From Planococcus glaciei (GTDB lineage Bacteria; Bacillota; Bacilli; Bacillales_A; Planococcaceae), in NCBI RefSeq assembly GCF_900099655.1, contig NZ_FNDC01000011.1, forward strand, positions 62,001-126,000: a stretch of 64,000 bases of DNA. The letters run 5' to 3'. Below are positions 40,914-48,490 of this stretch, piece after piece. The notes below the pieces were generated by a model, which saw only the letters and a list, made by a program, of their open reading frames with translations, did no database searches and was not told where the DNA came from. A program made the translations under genes and the position numbers. Numbering within the stretch: position 1 is the stretch's first letter; the number at the start of each line of letters is the position of its first letter.

Positions 40914-41828
40914 TTAGTTTCCAAGAAATGATTCTTCGAAGTACGTTAACAGTGTCTCCAATGTAATCGGATCGCTGTACGTAGACGCTTTTGTATTGAT
41001 TTCAAACACTTGGCCGTTTTTAACGGCGGGGATGTTTTTCCACAGTTCGGTTTCCGTAAACGAGTTGTCTACATCCGGGTTTTTGCTGAAGATCACGTAG
41101 TCTCCGGCAAAGTCAGGAAGCACTTCAGAAGAGAACGTATAAACGCCGGATTCAAGCGCCAGTTCTTCTACTTTAGCAGGCATTTTCAAGCCCATGCCCT
41201 GATACAGGATCTCCGTTCCGCGTGCATAGTTGTCGCCGAACACATAAAACTCTTTGTTTCCGCTTTCGATGACCGAAACTGTTGCATCTTCACCGATTTT
41301 TGCGCGGATTTTTTCACCCGCTGCGGCTGTCCGTTCCTGGAAGTCTGCTACCCAGTCCGTCGCTTCTTTTTCTTTGTTCAGCAATTTGCCGATTTCAACT
41401 TGCTGTTCCAAGTAATCCAGTTTGCCCCAAGTGTACACGACAGTCGGTGCAATTTCGCTCAATTTGTCGATGTTTTTCATATGAGACCCGGCAATGATCA
41501 AATCCGGCTCCAATTCGAGGACTTTTTCAAGGTTGTCTTCCGTGACAATCTCTGCGTCTTTCAGTTTGTCTTCAAACAGGGGATTGGCATTCGTCCACTC
41601 ATCGATTCCGACGATATTTCCTTCCAGTGCCAGCACGTTCGGGCCGTTTGTCAAAGCGATGATTCGCTTAGGCTCTTTCGGAACTTCGACAGGTCCGGTT
41701 TCAGATTCGTATGTAATGGTTTCAGTGTCTTTTTCAGCCTCGGCTGATGGGCTTTCGTTTTCTTTTTCGCTGCAGGCACCTAAGATAAGGACCAATAAAA
41801 GCAGGAAGGGCAATAAAACTTTCTTCAT
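40914..41828 (-). CDS. Iron-siderophore ABC transporter binding lipoprotein
   Basis: A 304-residue class III solute-binding lipoprotein (signal peptide with lipobox LGAC, Cys near 19). The PRIIALTNGPNVLALE-like first lobe and LELEPDLIIAGS segment match FecB/FeuA/YhfQ-type siderophore-binding proteins. It sits outside the membrane and hands ferric siderophore to a permease that is not encoded here, so it relies on components elsewhere. A perfect Fur box lies 21 bases upstream of its start. ATG follows AAAGGAGATG. Confidence 0.9.
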   Translation of the reverse strand: MKKVLLPFLLLLVLILGACSEKENESPSAEAEKDTETITYESETGPVEVPKEPKRIIALTNGPNVLALEGNIVGIDEWTNANPLFEDKLKDAEIVTEDNLEKVLELEPDLIIAGSHMKNIDKLSEIAPTVVYTWGKLDYLEQQVEIGKLLNKEKEATDWVADFQERTAAAGEKIRAKIGEDATVSVIESGNKEFYVFGDNYARGTEILYQGMGLKMPAKVEELALESGVYTFSSEVLPDFAGDYVIFSKNPDVDNSFTETELWKNIPAVKNGQVFEINTKASTYSDPITLETLLTYFEESFLGN

Positions 41829-41848
41829 TATGACATCTCCTTTTTGAC

Positions 41849-41867
41849 AATGATAATCATTATCAAT
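41849..41867 (-). promoter_or_regulatory. Fur box
   Basis: AATGATAATCATTATCAAT with the ideal core TGATAATCATTATCA, identical in its 15-bp core to the nik operon site. It lies just before the siderophore-binding gene and predicts iron repression. Confidence 0.88.
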
Positions 41868-41936
41868 TATTGATATTATAGATAATATTTCAGCTTGTCA
41901 ATAAACTTTTAATCGAACGAGGAGCTTGGCAAATGA

Positions 41937-41973
41937 AAACCATCCCTTCCAAATAAAAAGGAAGGGATGGTTA
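41937..41973 (-). terminator. Terminator of the hlyC-like operon
   Basis: AACCATCCCTTCC / GGAAGGGATGGTT stem, followed on the minus strand by TTTTCATTT. Confidence 0.85.
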
Positions 41974-42008
41974 GGATTACTTTAATTGATTTTCAAGCGA
42001 ACGGCAGA

Positions 42009-43064
42009 TTAAACCGTTCCGGCTTCGAAAGATTCATCGCTGATTTCACCGACGATTTCTTCCAAAATATCTTCCATTGTTACGAGCCCTGTGGTTTTGC
42101 CGGCCCGGTCCGTCACAACAGCCATATGGATCCGATTTTGCTGCATATAAGTCAGCACTTTTTGGATCGGCGTGTTTTCTGTGAATCGCGGCATTGCATG
42201 CAGGAAGGAGTCCGCTTTTTGGGCCCTGCCGGCTGCCATGCTGGTCAACAACTCTTTTGTATTGATAAAACCTGCTATCTTGTTAATGTCATTTCCTTCT
42301 GTTACGGGGTAGCGGGTAAATTCATGGGCATCAATGACAGAAAAGAATTCTGATTGATCTAAGCTTTTATCAACAGTAATCATCTGGTTTTTAGGAACCA
42401 TGATGTGTTTGACAATCCGCTCATCAAAATCAAAAATATTCTTCAAGTAGGTCAATTCGGTTTGATTGATTTCACCGCTCTTGTAGCTTTCCGCCATGAT
42501 CAACTTCAGCTCTTCTTCTGAATGGGCTTCTTCATGTCCAGCGGGTTCCACTCCAAAAAGTTTCAAGAATAGGCGGGCTGAACCGTTCATCACCCATATA
42601 AAAGGGTTCATAATTTTACCAAACCAGTATAGCGGCGGAGCAAGCAGCAACGTCATACGCTCCGCGTATTGGATTGCCAATGTTTTGGGCGCCAATTCTC
42701 CGATGACAACGTGCAGGAAAGTGACGATTCCAAGAGCGATGGCATAAGAAAGGGCAGTGGCTAATGCTTCCGGTACTGCGAAATATTCAAAAACCGGGTG
42801 CAGCATTTTTTCGACCGTCGGTTCTCCTAAAGCGCCCAATATGAGGGCTGTGACAGTAATGCCAAGCTGGCAGGCAGACAAATAATAATCCAGGTTATTT
42901 GCGACTTCTTTCGCGCGTACTGCTTTTTTATTGCCTTCTGAAATCAGTTGGTCGATCCGGGACATGCGCACCTTTAAGATGGCAAATTCGGCACCGACGA
43001 AGAATGCGGTCGCCAAGATCATTAAAGCGACCAGTATTAAGTTAATTGTTATTTGTCCGTCCAA
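42009..43064 (-). CDS. HlyC/CorC (CNNM)-type transporter lacking the C-terminal domain
   Basis: A 351-residue membrane protein: DUF21/CNNM transmembrane domain (about residues 1-190; [35 protein letters not shown]) and two CBS motifs (about 205-345; [26 protein letters not shown]). It ends directly after the CBS pair and lacks the CorC/HlyC transporter-associated domain that its tandem paralogue upstream has. The family is linked to magnesium or other divalent-cation export. Start TTG with GGGGGAA upstream inside a hairpin that is also present before the paralogue. Confidence 0.85.
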   Translation of the reverse strand: MDGQITINLILVALMILATAFFVGAEFAILKVRMSRIDQLISEGNKKAVRAKEVANNLDYYLSACQLGITVTALILGALGEPTVEKMLHPVFEYFAVPEALATALSYAIALGIVTFLHVVIGELAPKTLAIQYAERMTLLLAPPLYWFGKIMNPFIWVMNGSARLFLKLFGVEPAGHEEAHSEEELKLIMAESYKSGEINQTELTYLKNIFDFDERIVKHIMVPKNQMITVDKSLDQSEFFSVIDAHEFTRYPVTEGNDINKIAGFINTKELLTSMAAGRAQKADSFLHAMPRFTENTPIQKVLTYMQQNRIHMAVVTDRAGKTTGLVTMEDILEEIVGEISDESFEAGTV

Positions 43065-43068
43065 TACG

Positions 43069-43101
43069 GTTCCCCCGGAATGGGGGATTCACCTCCATTA
43101 A
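43069..43101 (-). promoter_or_regulatory. Leader hairpin of the second hlyC gene
   Basis: On the minus strand GGAGGTGAAT is followed by the hairpin TCCCCC-ATTCC-GGGGGA and the TTG start. The same arrangement occurs before the first hlyC gene with a compensating base-pair change. Confidence 0.55.
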
Positions 43102-43131
43102 GTAATTAAGCGAATGATTAGGGGGTTCGGT

Positions 43132-44436
43132 TTATTTCAGGTTTTGGTGAAACATGACTTGTTTGATTTGCTGATTGTCCATTTCCGTGATCGTCCATAA
43201 ACCGTTTTCTTCAGTCAGTGTGTCGCCGGTCTGCACTTCTCCGACTGTTTTGTAGTGAATCCAGCCACCGATTGTATCAATTTCTTCACTTTCCTCAAAA
43301 TCAATGCCGAAGCGTTCTTCGAGATCTCTTAAAAGCATGCGGCCATTGATCAAAAACTGATGGTCGCCGACTTGGCTGATTTCAGGCTGTTCATCCGCAT
43401 CAAATTCATCGCGTATTTCTCCAACGATTTCTTCCAGGATATCTTCAAGCGTTATCATGCCGGCAGTACCGCCGTATTCATCTGCAACAATCGCAATATG
43501 GACACGGGCTTGCTGCATTTTCAGCAAAGCATCCTGCAAACCGGTTTGTTCAAAGACGGTCGGCAATTCAAGCACAAATTCCTGAAGCTGCCAAGGGCGT
43601 CCGGCAACAATATGGGGAAGCATCTTTTTGGCGCTGACAAAACCGATGATGCGGTCCTTATCGCCTTCTTCCGTCACCGGGTAACGTGTATAGTTATTTT
43701 CATCGAGTGTCTCCACAATTTCTTCAAGCGGCATGTCTTTATCAAGCGTAACCAATTCCGTACGGGGGACCATGATGTCTTTAGCCGACCGTTCATCGAA
43801 TGTAAAGACGTTCTCCATATAAGACAATTCGGTTTCGTTGAGTTCGCCGCCTTCAAAGCTTTGTGCCATGACAATTTTCAGTTCGTCTTCTGAATAGGCT
43901 TGGTCATGTCCCGCCGGCTGGACGCCAAATGTCCTAAGCAACACACGCGCCGCTCCGTTCAGTGCCCAGATAAATGGTTTCAAGATTTTACCGAACCAAT
44001 AAAGGGGAGGTGCAAGCAATAGAGACATTTTTTCTGCGTACTCGATGGCCAGCGTCTTCGGAGCCATCTCGCCAAGGACCACGTGCAAATAAGTGACGAG
44101 CATGAACGCGATGGCGTAGGAAGCGGCAGATGCGACTGCATCGGACACCGCTAAGTACTCGAAAATCGGATACATCAATCGCTCGACTGTCGGTTTGCCG
44201 AGTGCTCCGAGTCCAAGTGCAGTTACGGTGATTCCGAGCTGGCAGGCGGACAGGTAATAGTCCAGATCGCTGGCCACTTTCTTGGCCGTTATCGCTTTTT
44301 TATTGCCTTCTGCGATCAATTGATCAAGCCGGGACATCCGGATTTTTACGACCGCAAATTCCGATCCTACGAAAAAAGCGGTTAACGCAATTAAAATAAC
44401 CAGTAACCCTAAATTCAACAATGTAATTATGTCCAC
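43132..44436 (-). CDS. HlyC/CorC (CNNM)-type transporter, full length
   Basis: A 434-residue protein with the complete layout: DUF21/CNNM membrane domain (1-190; [21 protein letters not shown]), CBS pair (200-340; [34 protein letters not shown]) and the C-terminal CorC/HlyC domain (about 350-430; [38 protein letters not shown]). It is probably a divalent-cation (Mg or Co) efflux or resistance protein. Start GTG with AGAGGGA upstream. It follows a MerR gene by about 40 bases and is followed by its truncated paralogue. Confidence 0.9.
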   Translation of the reverse strand: MDIITLLNLGLLVILIALTAFFVGSEFAVVKIRMSRLDQLIAEGNKKAITAKKVASDLDYYLSACQLGITVTALGLGALGKPTVERLMYPIFEYLAVSDAVASAASYAIAFMLVTYLHVVLGEMAPKTLAIEYAEKMSLLLAPPLYWFGKILKPFIWALNGAARVLLRTFGVQPAGHDQAYSEDELKIVMAQSFEGGELNETELSYMENVFTFDERSAKDIMVPRTELVTLDKDMPLEEIVETLDENNYTRYPVTEEGDKDRIIGFVSAKKMLPHIVAGRPWQLQEFVLELPTVFEQTGLQDALLKMQQARVHIAIVADEYGGTAGMITLEDILEEIVGEIRDEFDADEQPEISQVGDHQFLINGRMLLRDLEERFGIDFEESEEIDTIGGWIHYKTVGEVQTGDTLTEENGLWTITEMDNQQIKQVMFHQNLK

Positions 44437-44439
44437 TAA

Positions 44440-44473
44440 TTTTCCCTCTGTATGAGGGATTCACCTCCGGTAA
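44440..44473 (-). promoter_or_regulatory. Leader hairpin of the first hlyC gene
   Basis: On the minus strand GGAGGTGAAT, then the hairpin TCCCTC-ATACA-GAGGGA, then the GTG start. A strong Shine-Dalgarno-like sequence thus lies about 28 bases from the start and the near one is inside the stem. Confidence 0.55.
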
Positions 44474-44476
44474 TAG

Positions 44477-44863
44477 TTACAGCAGCGCAAGGAGGGAAGC
44501 GATGGCAACCATCTTGCTTTCCAGTGCTTTGCTGATTTGGATCTTCACATGGCTTGGCGCATCTTTCAACTGCTCTTCCAAACGGGTAATGTTTCGCTGC
44601 AGGCAATCGAATTCTTCATAAACTTCTTCCACCAGCAATTCGGTTTGGGGATTTTCGTTTGTTTCGAGGACATCTTTGATTTCTGAAATCGACATCCGCT
44701 GCTTTTTCAATATCTGAATCCGTTCAATTGTCTGCAACACAGACGCCGGATACATCCGGTAATTGGTTTTCGTACGTTCTGCAGCAAGGAGGCCGCAATT
44801 CGTATAGTAATCAATAGTTCGGGTCGATACGCCGCTTAACTTCGCAAGTTCACCAATTTTCAT
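44477..44863 (-). CDS. MerR-family regulator
   Basis: A 128-residue MerR protein. The DNA-binding domain is MKIGELAKLSGVSTRTIDYY and the following wing (NYRMYPASVLQTIERIQILKKQRMSISEIKDVL); the C-terminal coiled coil (about 75-128) has one Cys and no obvious metal site. The start is the ATG at 44863 after GGAAGGAC. It heads an operon with two HlyC/CorC proteins and probably regulates them. Confidence 0.85.
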   Translation of the reverse strand: MKIGELAKLSGVSTRTIDYYTNCGLLAAERTKTNYRMYPASVLQTIERIQILKKQRMSISEIKDVLETNENPQTELLVEEVYEEFDCLQRNITRLEEQLKDAPSHVKIQISKALESKMVAIASLLALL

Positions 44864-45106
44864 TAAGTCCTTCCCAATGCACACGCCTCCTTCTTCAAGT
44901 TAAAAAAATTTTATCACAAGGCATCGAAAACCATACAGTAACACGTTATGCTTTTTGTCTTTTTTGAAAATTTCTTTCGGAAAAGCGCCATAGTTTCGCC
45001 ATTTTTTTGCTTGAAAATAAGTTGGAACATTGTGTTTTCAATAAAAAATGAAACATCTGGGGGCAAAGAACGTTGTTATTAACATTGGATAAATTAAGGA
45101 GGGCTT

Positions 45107-45922
45107 ATGGGAGAATTAGATTTAATCTTAATACTTAAAATGGTGATGATCGGAATCGTCCAAGGGTTTACGGAACCGATTCCGGTGTCATCAAGCGGGC
45201 ACGTCATGATTGCGAGTGAAATACTGGGGCTCGGCGAACAGGGCTTCACTTTTGCCATATTGACAAACACAGCATCGCTATTGGCGATCATGTTCATTTA
45301 CCGGAAAGACATTGCGCGTCTCGCAGTCAATTCACTCCAATACATAAGAACGAGAGAACAAACCTACAAAAGTGATTTTCTTTTTGTCTGCTATATCGTG
45401 ATCGGTTCGATTCCTGCGGGGATTCTTGGCGTTCTGTTGAGCGAACTGATTGCCGAAAGCGTCAGCATGACCACCATCGCCCTTATGTTGTTTGTGACAG
45501 GAATTGCGTTGTTCTTAATACGCAATATGAAAGGGAAGAAAGACGAATCAACCATGACGGCTAAAGATGCAATTCTTGTCGGGTTGGGACAGGCAGTCGC
45601 TTTGACGCCGGGAATCAGCCGATCCGGCGCAACGATTATTACGTCAATTGCTGTCGGCTTAAAGCAGGAGACAGCTTTGCGCTTTTCGTTTATGCTTTAC
45701 ATCCCGGTCAGCCTAGGCGGCGTGGTGCTCGGCTTTACGGACTTCCTGGATGAACCGGATAAAGCGGCTTTAGCGGTTCCTTATGCAGCTGCCTTTATCG
45801 CGACGCTGATCATGTCCTATTTTGCGATGCGCTGGTTTATGGGCATCATGAAGCACGGGAAATTGATTTATTTCACGTATTACTGCTTTTTGGCAGGGAC
45901 CTTGCTGCTGATCTTTTTTTAA
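45107..45922 (+). CDS. uppP: Undecaprenyl-diphosphatase
   Basis: A 271-residue membrane phosphatase of the BacA/UppP family. Both signature regions are present: GIVQGFTEPIPVSSSGHV near the N-terminus and LTPGISRSGATIITSIAVGL in the middle. It dephosphorylates undecaprenyl pyrophosphate to recycle the wall lipid carrier and gives bacitracin tolerance, which links it functionally with the bceRSAB module 5 kb away. ATG follows AAGGAGGGC. Confidence 0.93.
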   Translation: MGELDLILILKMVMIGIVQGFTEPIPVSSSGHVMIASEILGLGEQGFTFAILTNTASLLAIMFIYRKDIARLAVNSLQYIRTREQTYKSDFLFVCYIVIGSIPAGILGVLLSELIAESVSMTTIALMLFVTGIALFLIRNMKGKKDESTMTAKDAILVGLGQAVALTPGISRSGATIITSIAVGLKQETALRFSFMLYIPVSLGGVVLGFTDFLDEPDKAALAVPYAAAFIATLIMSYFAMRWFMGIMKHGKLIYFTYYCFLAGTLLLIFF

Positions 45923-45937
45923 TAGCACTTATTCAAG

Positions 45938-45975
45938 AGGCATTTCCGAGTAAATTCGGAGATGCCTTTTTGCGT
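45938..45975 (+). terminator. Terminator of uppP
   Basis: AGGCATTTCCGA / TCGGAGATGCCT stem followed by TTTTTG. Confidence 0.85.
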
Positions 45976-46073
45976 GCAGAATTTTTAAAATGAAATATCA
46001 GAAATATTCATTCTTTTGTTGGGCATTATGTGCTAATATATGTAAGATATTTCATATTTAAGGGGAGAAAGTA

Positions 46074-47369
46074 ATGACCAATTCCAATATCCAATCGGAT
46101 AGAGAAACCATTTATTTTATTTTCAGCTTGATTTTCAGTATTTTGATTTATGTATTGGCTGTCGTATCCATCATCGGCATCGCAATTGCTTTAAGTTTAT
46201 TAGCACTTATATTGTTCTCGAATGCTTTAATGCTCGGTTCGATTCGCGGAAACGGCATCCGGATCCACGAACGCCAATTTCCGGATGTGTATGAAAATGT
46301 GCAGGCCATGTCCAAGGAAATGGGCCTTAAAAATGTGCCTGATGTTTTTGTTATTCAGTCGGAAGGCGCATTGAATGCTTTTGCCACACGCTTTTTCGGT
46401 CGGAATATGGTTGTGCTGTATTCAGAAGTGTTCGAGTTGGCACGCGAACAAGGCATGGACGAGTTGAATTTCATCATCGCCCATGAGCTGGCGCATGTGA
46501 AACGCCGCCATGTCTGGAAAAATATTTTGATCATGCCGGCCGGCTTTATTCCGTTTTTAAGCCAGGCGTATAGTCGCTCTTGTGAATATACGTGCGACCG
46601 CCATGCGGCTTATGCCATTCAAAACGTTGCGGCATCCAAACGGGCTCTGACTTTACTCGGCGTCGGCAAGCAAATGTACACTGAAGTAAATGAAGATGCT
46701 TATAGAGAACAGATTGCGACTGAATCGAATAGTTTTGTTTGGCTCAGTGAAGTGCTGTCGTCGCATCCGCGATTGCCTAAGCGCATTCAGGCGCTTGAAC
46801 AATTTGATAAAAGCGGAGTGCCTGTCTATACCCAAAACCATGGCAAAATCGCTTTAGGAGCAACTTTGATTTTCGGTGGTTTGATTGGTGTATACATTTT
46901 GACTATCGCACTCTTTACTGGCGGAGCATTGGCTTTTTCCCAATTGATGCCGGACACGCTGGAAGATTCGCTTTATGCAGATCCTTTTGCGGCAGAAGGA
47001 GAAACATCATTAATGACGGCTGCATCCATGGGTGACCAGGCAGAAGTCGAACGATTGATTGCTGAGGGTGCCGACATCCAAGAAAAGGATGCGGACGGGG
47101 CAGATGCGTTGATGTATGCCGTTTACGCAGGAGATGCAGCCATCGCATCTTCCTTGCTTGAAGCAGGCGCCGATCCGAACACTGCTGACAATTATTCTTC
47201 GGCGCTCGGCAATGCGGTTATGTACAGTGAATACGACACAGCAAAATTACTGGTGGAAAAAGGGGCTGACCCGACGCTTGCCGGTCCGGATGGAATGGCC
47301 CCAATGGATTTAGTGGGCGCCGCAACAGAAGCGGAATTCATCGAAATGGTGAAAGCTGAAAATTATTGA
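46074..47369 (+). CDS. HtpX-like M48 metalloprotease with C-terminal ankyrin repeats
   Basis: A 431-residue fusion. Residues 1-60 hold two membrane helices; the M48 domain follows with the zinc motif HELAH (His137, Glu138, His141) and a third ligand Glu171 in CEYTCDRHA. A further membrane segment lies at about 258-290. From about residue 308 the sequence consists of ankyrin repeats (ETSLMTAASMGDQAEVERLI; DGADALMYAVYAGDAAIASSLLEAGADPN; a third degenerate one). HtpX proteases remove damaged membrane proteins. The ankyrin tail probably recruits partners or substrates. ATG follows AAGGGGAG. Confidence 0.88.
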   Translation: MTNSNIQSDRETIYFIFSLIFSILIYVLAVVSIIGIAIALSLLALILFSNALMLGSIRGNGIRIHERQFPDVYENVQAMSKEMGLKNVPDVFVIQSEGALNAFATRFFGRNMVVLYSEVFELAREQGMDELNFIIAHELAHVKRRHVWKNILIMPAGFIPFLSQAYSRSCEYTCDRHAAYAIQNVAASKRALTLLGVGKQMYTEVNEDAYREQIATESNSFVWLSEVLSSHPRLPKRIQALEQFDKSGVPVYTQNHGKIALGATLIFGGLIGVYILTIALFTGGALAFSQLMPDTLEDSLYADPFAAEGETSLMTAASMGDQAEVERLIAEGADIQEKDADGADALMYAVYAGDAAIASSLLEAGADPNTADNYSSALGNAVMYSEYDTAKLLVEKGADPTLAGPDGMAPMDLVGAATEAEFIEMVKAENY

Positions 47370-47400
47370 CCGCTTTTTATAAAAGGATTGGAAACAGACA

Positions 47401-47437
47401 AACAGGAGATGCTCTATGAGTACCTCCTGTTTTTTTA
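47401..47437 (+). terminator. Terminator of the protease-ankyrin gene
   Basis: AACAGGAG / CTCCTGTT stem with a 15-base loop and TTTTTT. Confidence 0.8.
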
Positions 47438-47480
47438 TAAGCAGATTCTGGATGAATAAAAGCCGAAAAGGAAGGTTTAA

Positions 47481-47600
47481 AGTGCGAACGCAGATAAATC
47501 TATGGAATCGCAGATAAATGGCTAGAATCGCAGAATAAACTGGAGGATCGCAGATAAAGTTTCGGAAACGCAGATAAATGAACAGAAGCGCAGGGAACCG
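47481..47600. repeat. Six-unit tandem array, exact 20-bp period
   Basis: Six consecutive 20-mers share the core GAATCGCAGATAAATG. The core GCAGATAAAT starts at 47490, 47510, 47530 (one-base insertion inside the core), 47550, 47570 and 47590 (degenerate, GCAGGGAACC). Between the cores about ten bases vary, so the period is conserved more strongly than the linking sequence. The array lies in the promoter region of the SDR/ligase operon. Confidence 0.85.
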
Positions 47601-47629
47601 CTGCAGTTGAAAAGGAAGGTGGACTATAC

Positions 47630-48490
47630 ATGTACAATTACACGCTGCTTGAAAAATCCCTGTTTATGCCGCGCCGCTTTAAGCTTTCAGATTTAACAAA
47701 GACAGTGGAAGGAAAAACCGTTTTGATCACAGGTGCGAGTTCCGGAATCGGCAAAGAGCTGGCTTTATTGTTCGGAAAAGCACGCGTGCACCTGATCTTA
47801 GTGGCGAGAAGGCAGGAAGAACTGCAGCGCATCGGTGAGGAAATCGAAAAAGGAAATGCTTCCGTCAGCATCTTTCCGGCGGATTTGCGGAATGAAAAAG
47901 AGATGGACGGCTTGCTGGCTTTTCTTCATGAGCTTCCAGACGGCTTGGATATCGTCATCAACAATGCCGGCCTTTCGATCAACCGGCCTGTTTCAAAATC
48001 ACTCGACCGCTACCATGATTTTACCCGCACCATGGCAATCAATTATTTTGCGCCAGTGCGATTGCTGTTGACGGCCATACCGCTGCTTGCAAAAAAGAAG
48101 GGCCATATTGTCAATGTTTCCACCATCAACGCGCTGCTCCATCCGGTCCCGTACTGGGCTGCTTATCAGGCATCCAAAGGCGCATTTGATACGTGGCTCC
48201 GTTCTGCGGCCCCGGAATTGAAAGCCCAAGGCATTTCCACTTCCACCATCTATCTGCCATTAGTGAAAACGCCGATGATTGCGCCAACTGCAGCATATCT
48301 TGGGAAGCCGGCGATGTCGCCGGTCCATGTAGCAGAAATCATTGGTCGTGCGATTTGCCATAACCGAAAAGGCTACAAGCCGTGGTGGCTGGGTTCAGTG
48401 GAATTGGCTTCATTGTTATTCAGGAAGCCGCTGGACATGCTAGTTTCACGCTTGGTAAAGAAAAAGGAGGCAGGAACCGTTGGCGATTAG
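47630..48490 (+). CDS. Short-chain dehydrogenase/reductase
   Basis: A 286-residue classical SDR. The cofactor motif TGASSGIGK starts near residue 35, with ARR after the second strand suggesting NADP(H). NNAG, the catalytic Ser (VNVSTINALL) and YQASK are present. The C-terminal 40 residues (KGYKPWWLGSVELASLLFRKP) are hydrophobic and basic, which suggests peripheral membrane attachment, as in long-chain acyl or ketosphinganine-type reductases. ATG follows GGAAGGTGG. It overlaps the ligase gene downstream by 11 bases. Confidence 0.85.
   Translation: MYNYTLLEKSLFMPRRFKLSDLTKTVEGKTVLITGASSGIGKELALLFGKARVHLILVARRQEELQRIGEEIEKGNASVSIFPADLRNEKEMDGLLAFLHELPDGLDIVINNAGLSINRPVSKSLDRYHDFTRTMAINYFAPVRLLLTAIPLLAKKKGHIVNVSTINALLHPVPYWAAYQASKGAFDTWLRSAAPELKAQGISTSTIYLPLVKTPMIAPTAAYLGKPAMSPVHVAEIIGRAICHNRKGYKPWWLGSVELASLLFRKPLDMLVSRLVKKKEAGTVGD

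Noticed and set aside
47481..47600. CRISPR interpretation of the 20-bp array
   Set aside because: Core of about 10 bases with 10-base linkers is far too short for CRISPR repeats and spacers, and no cas gene is present.
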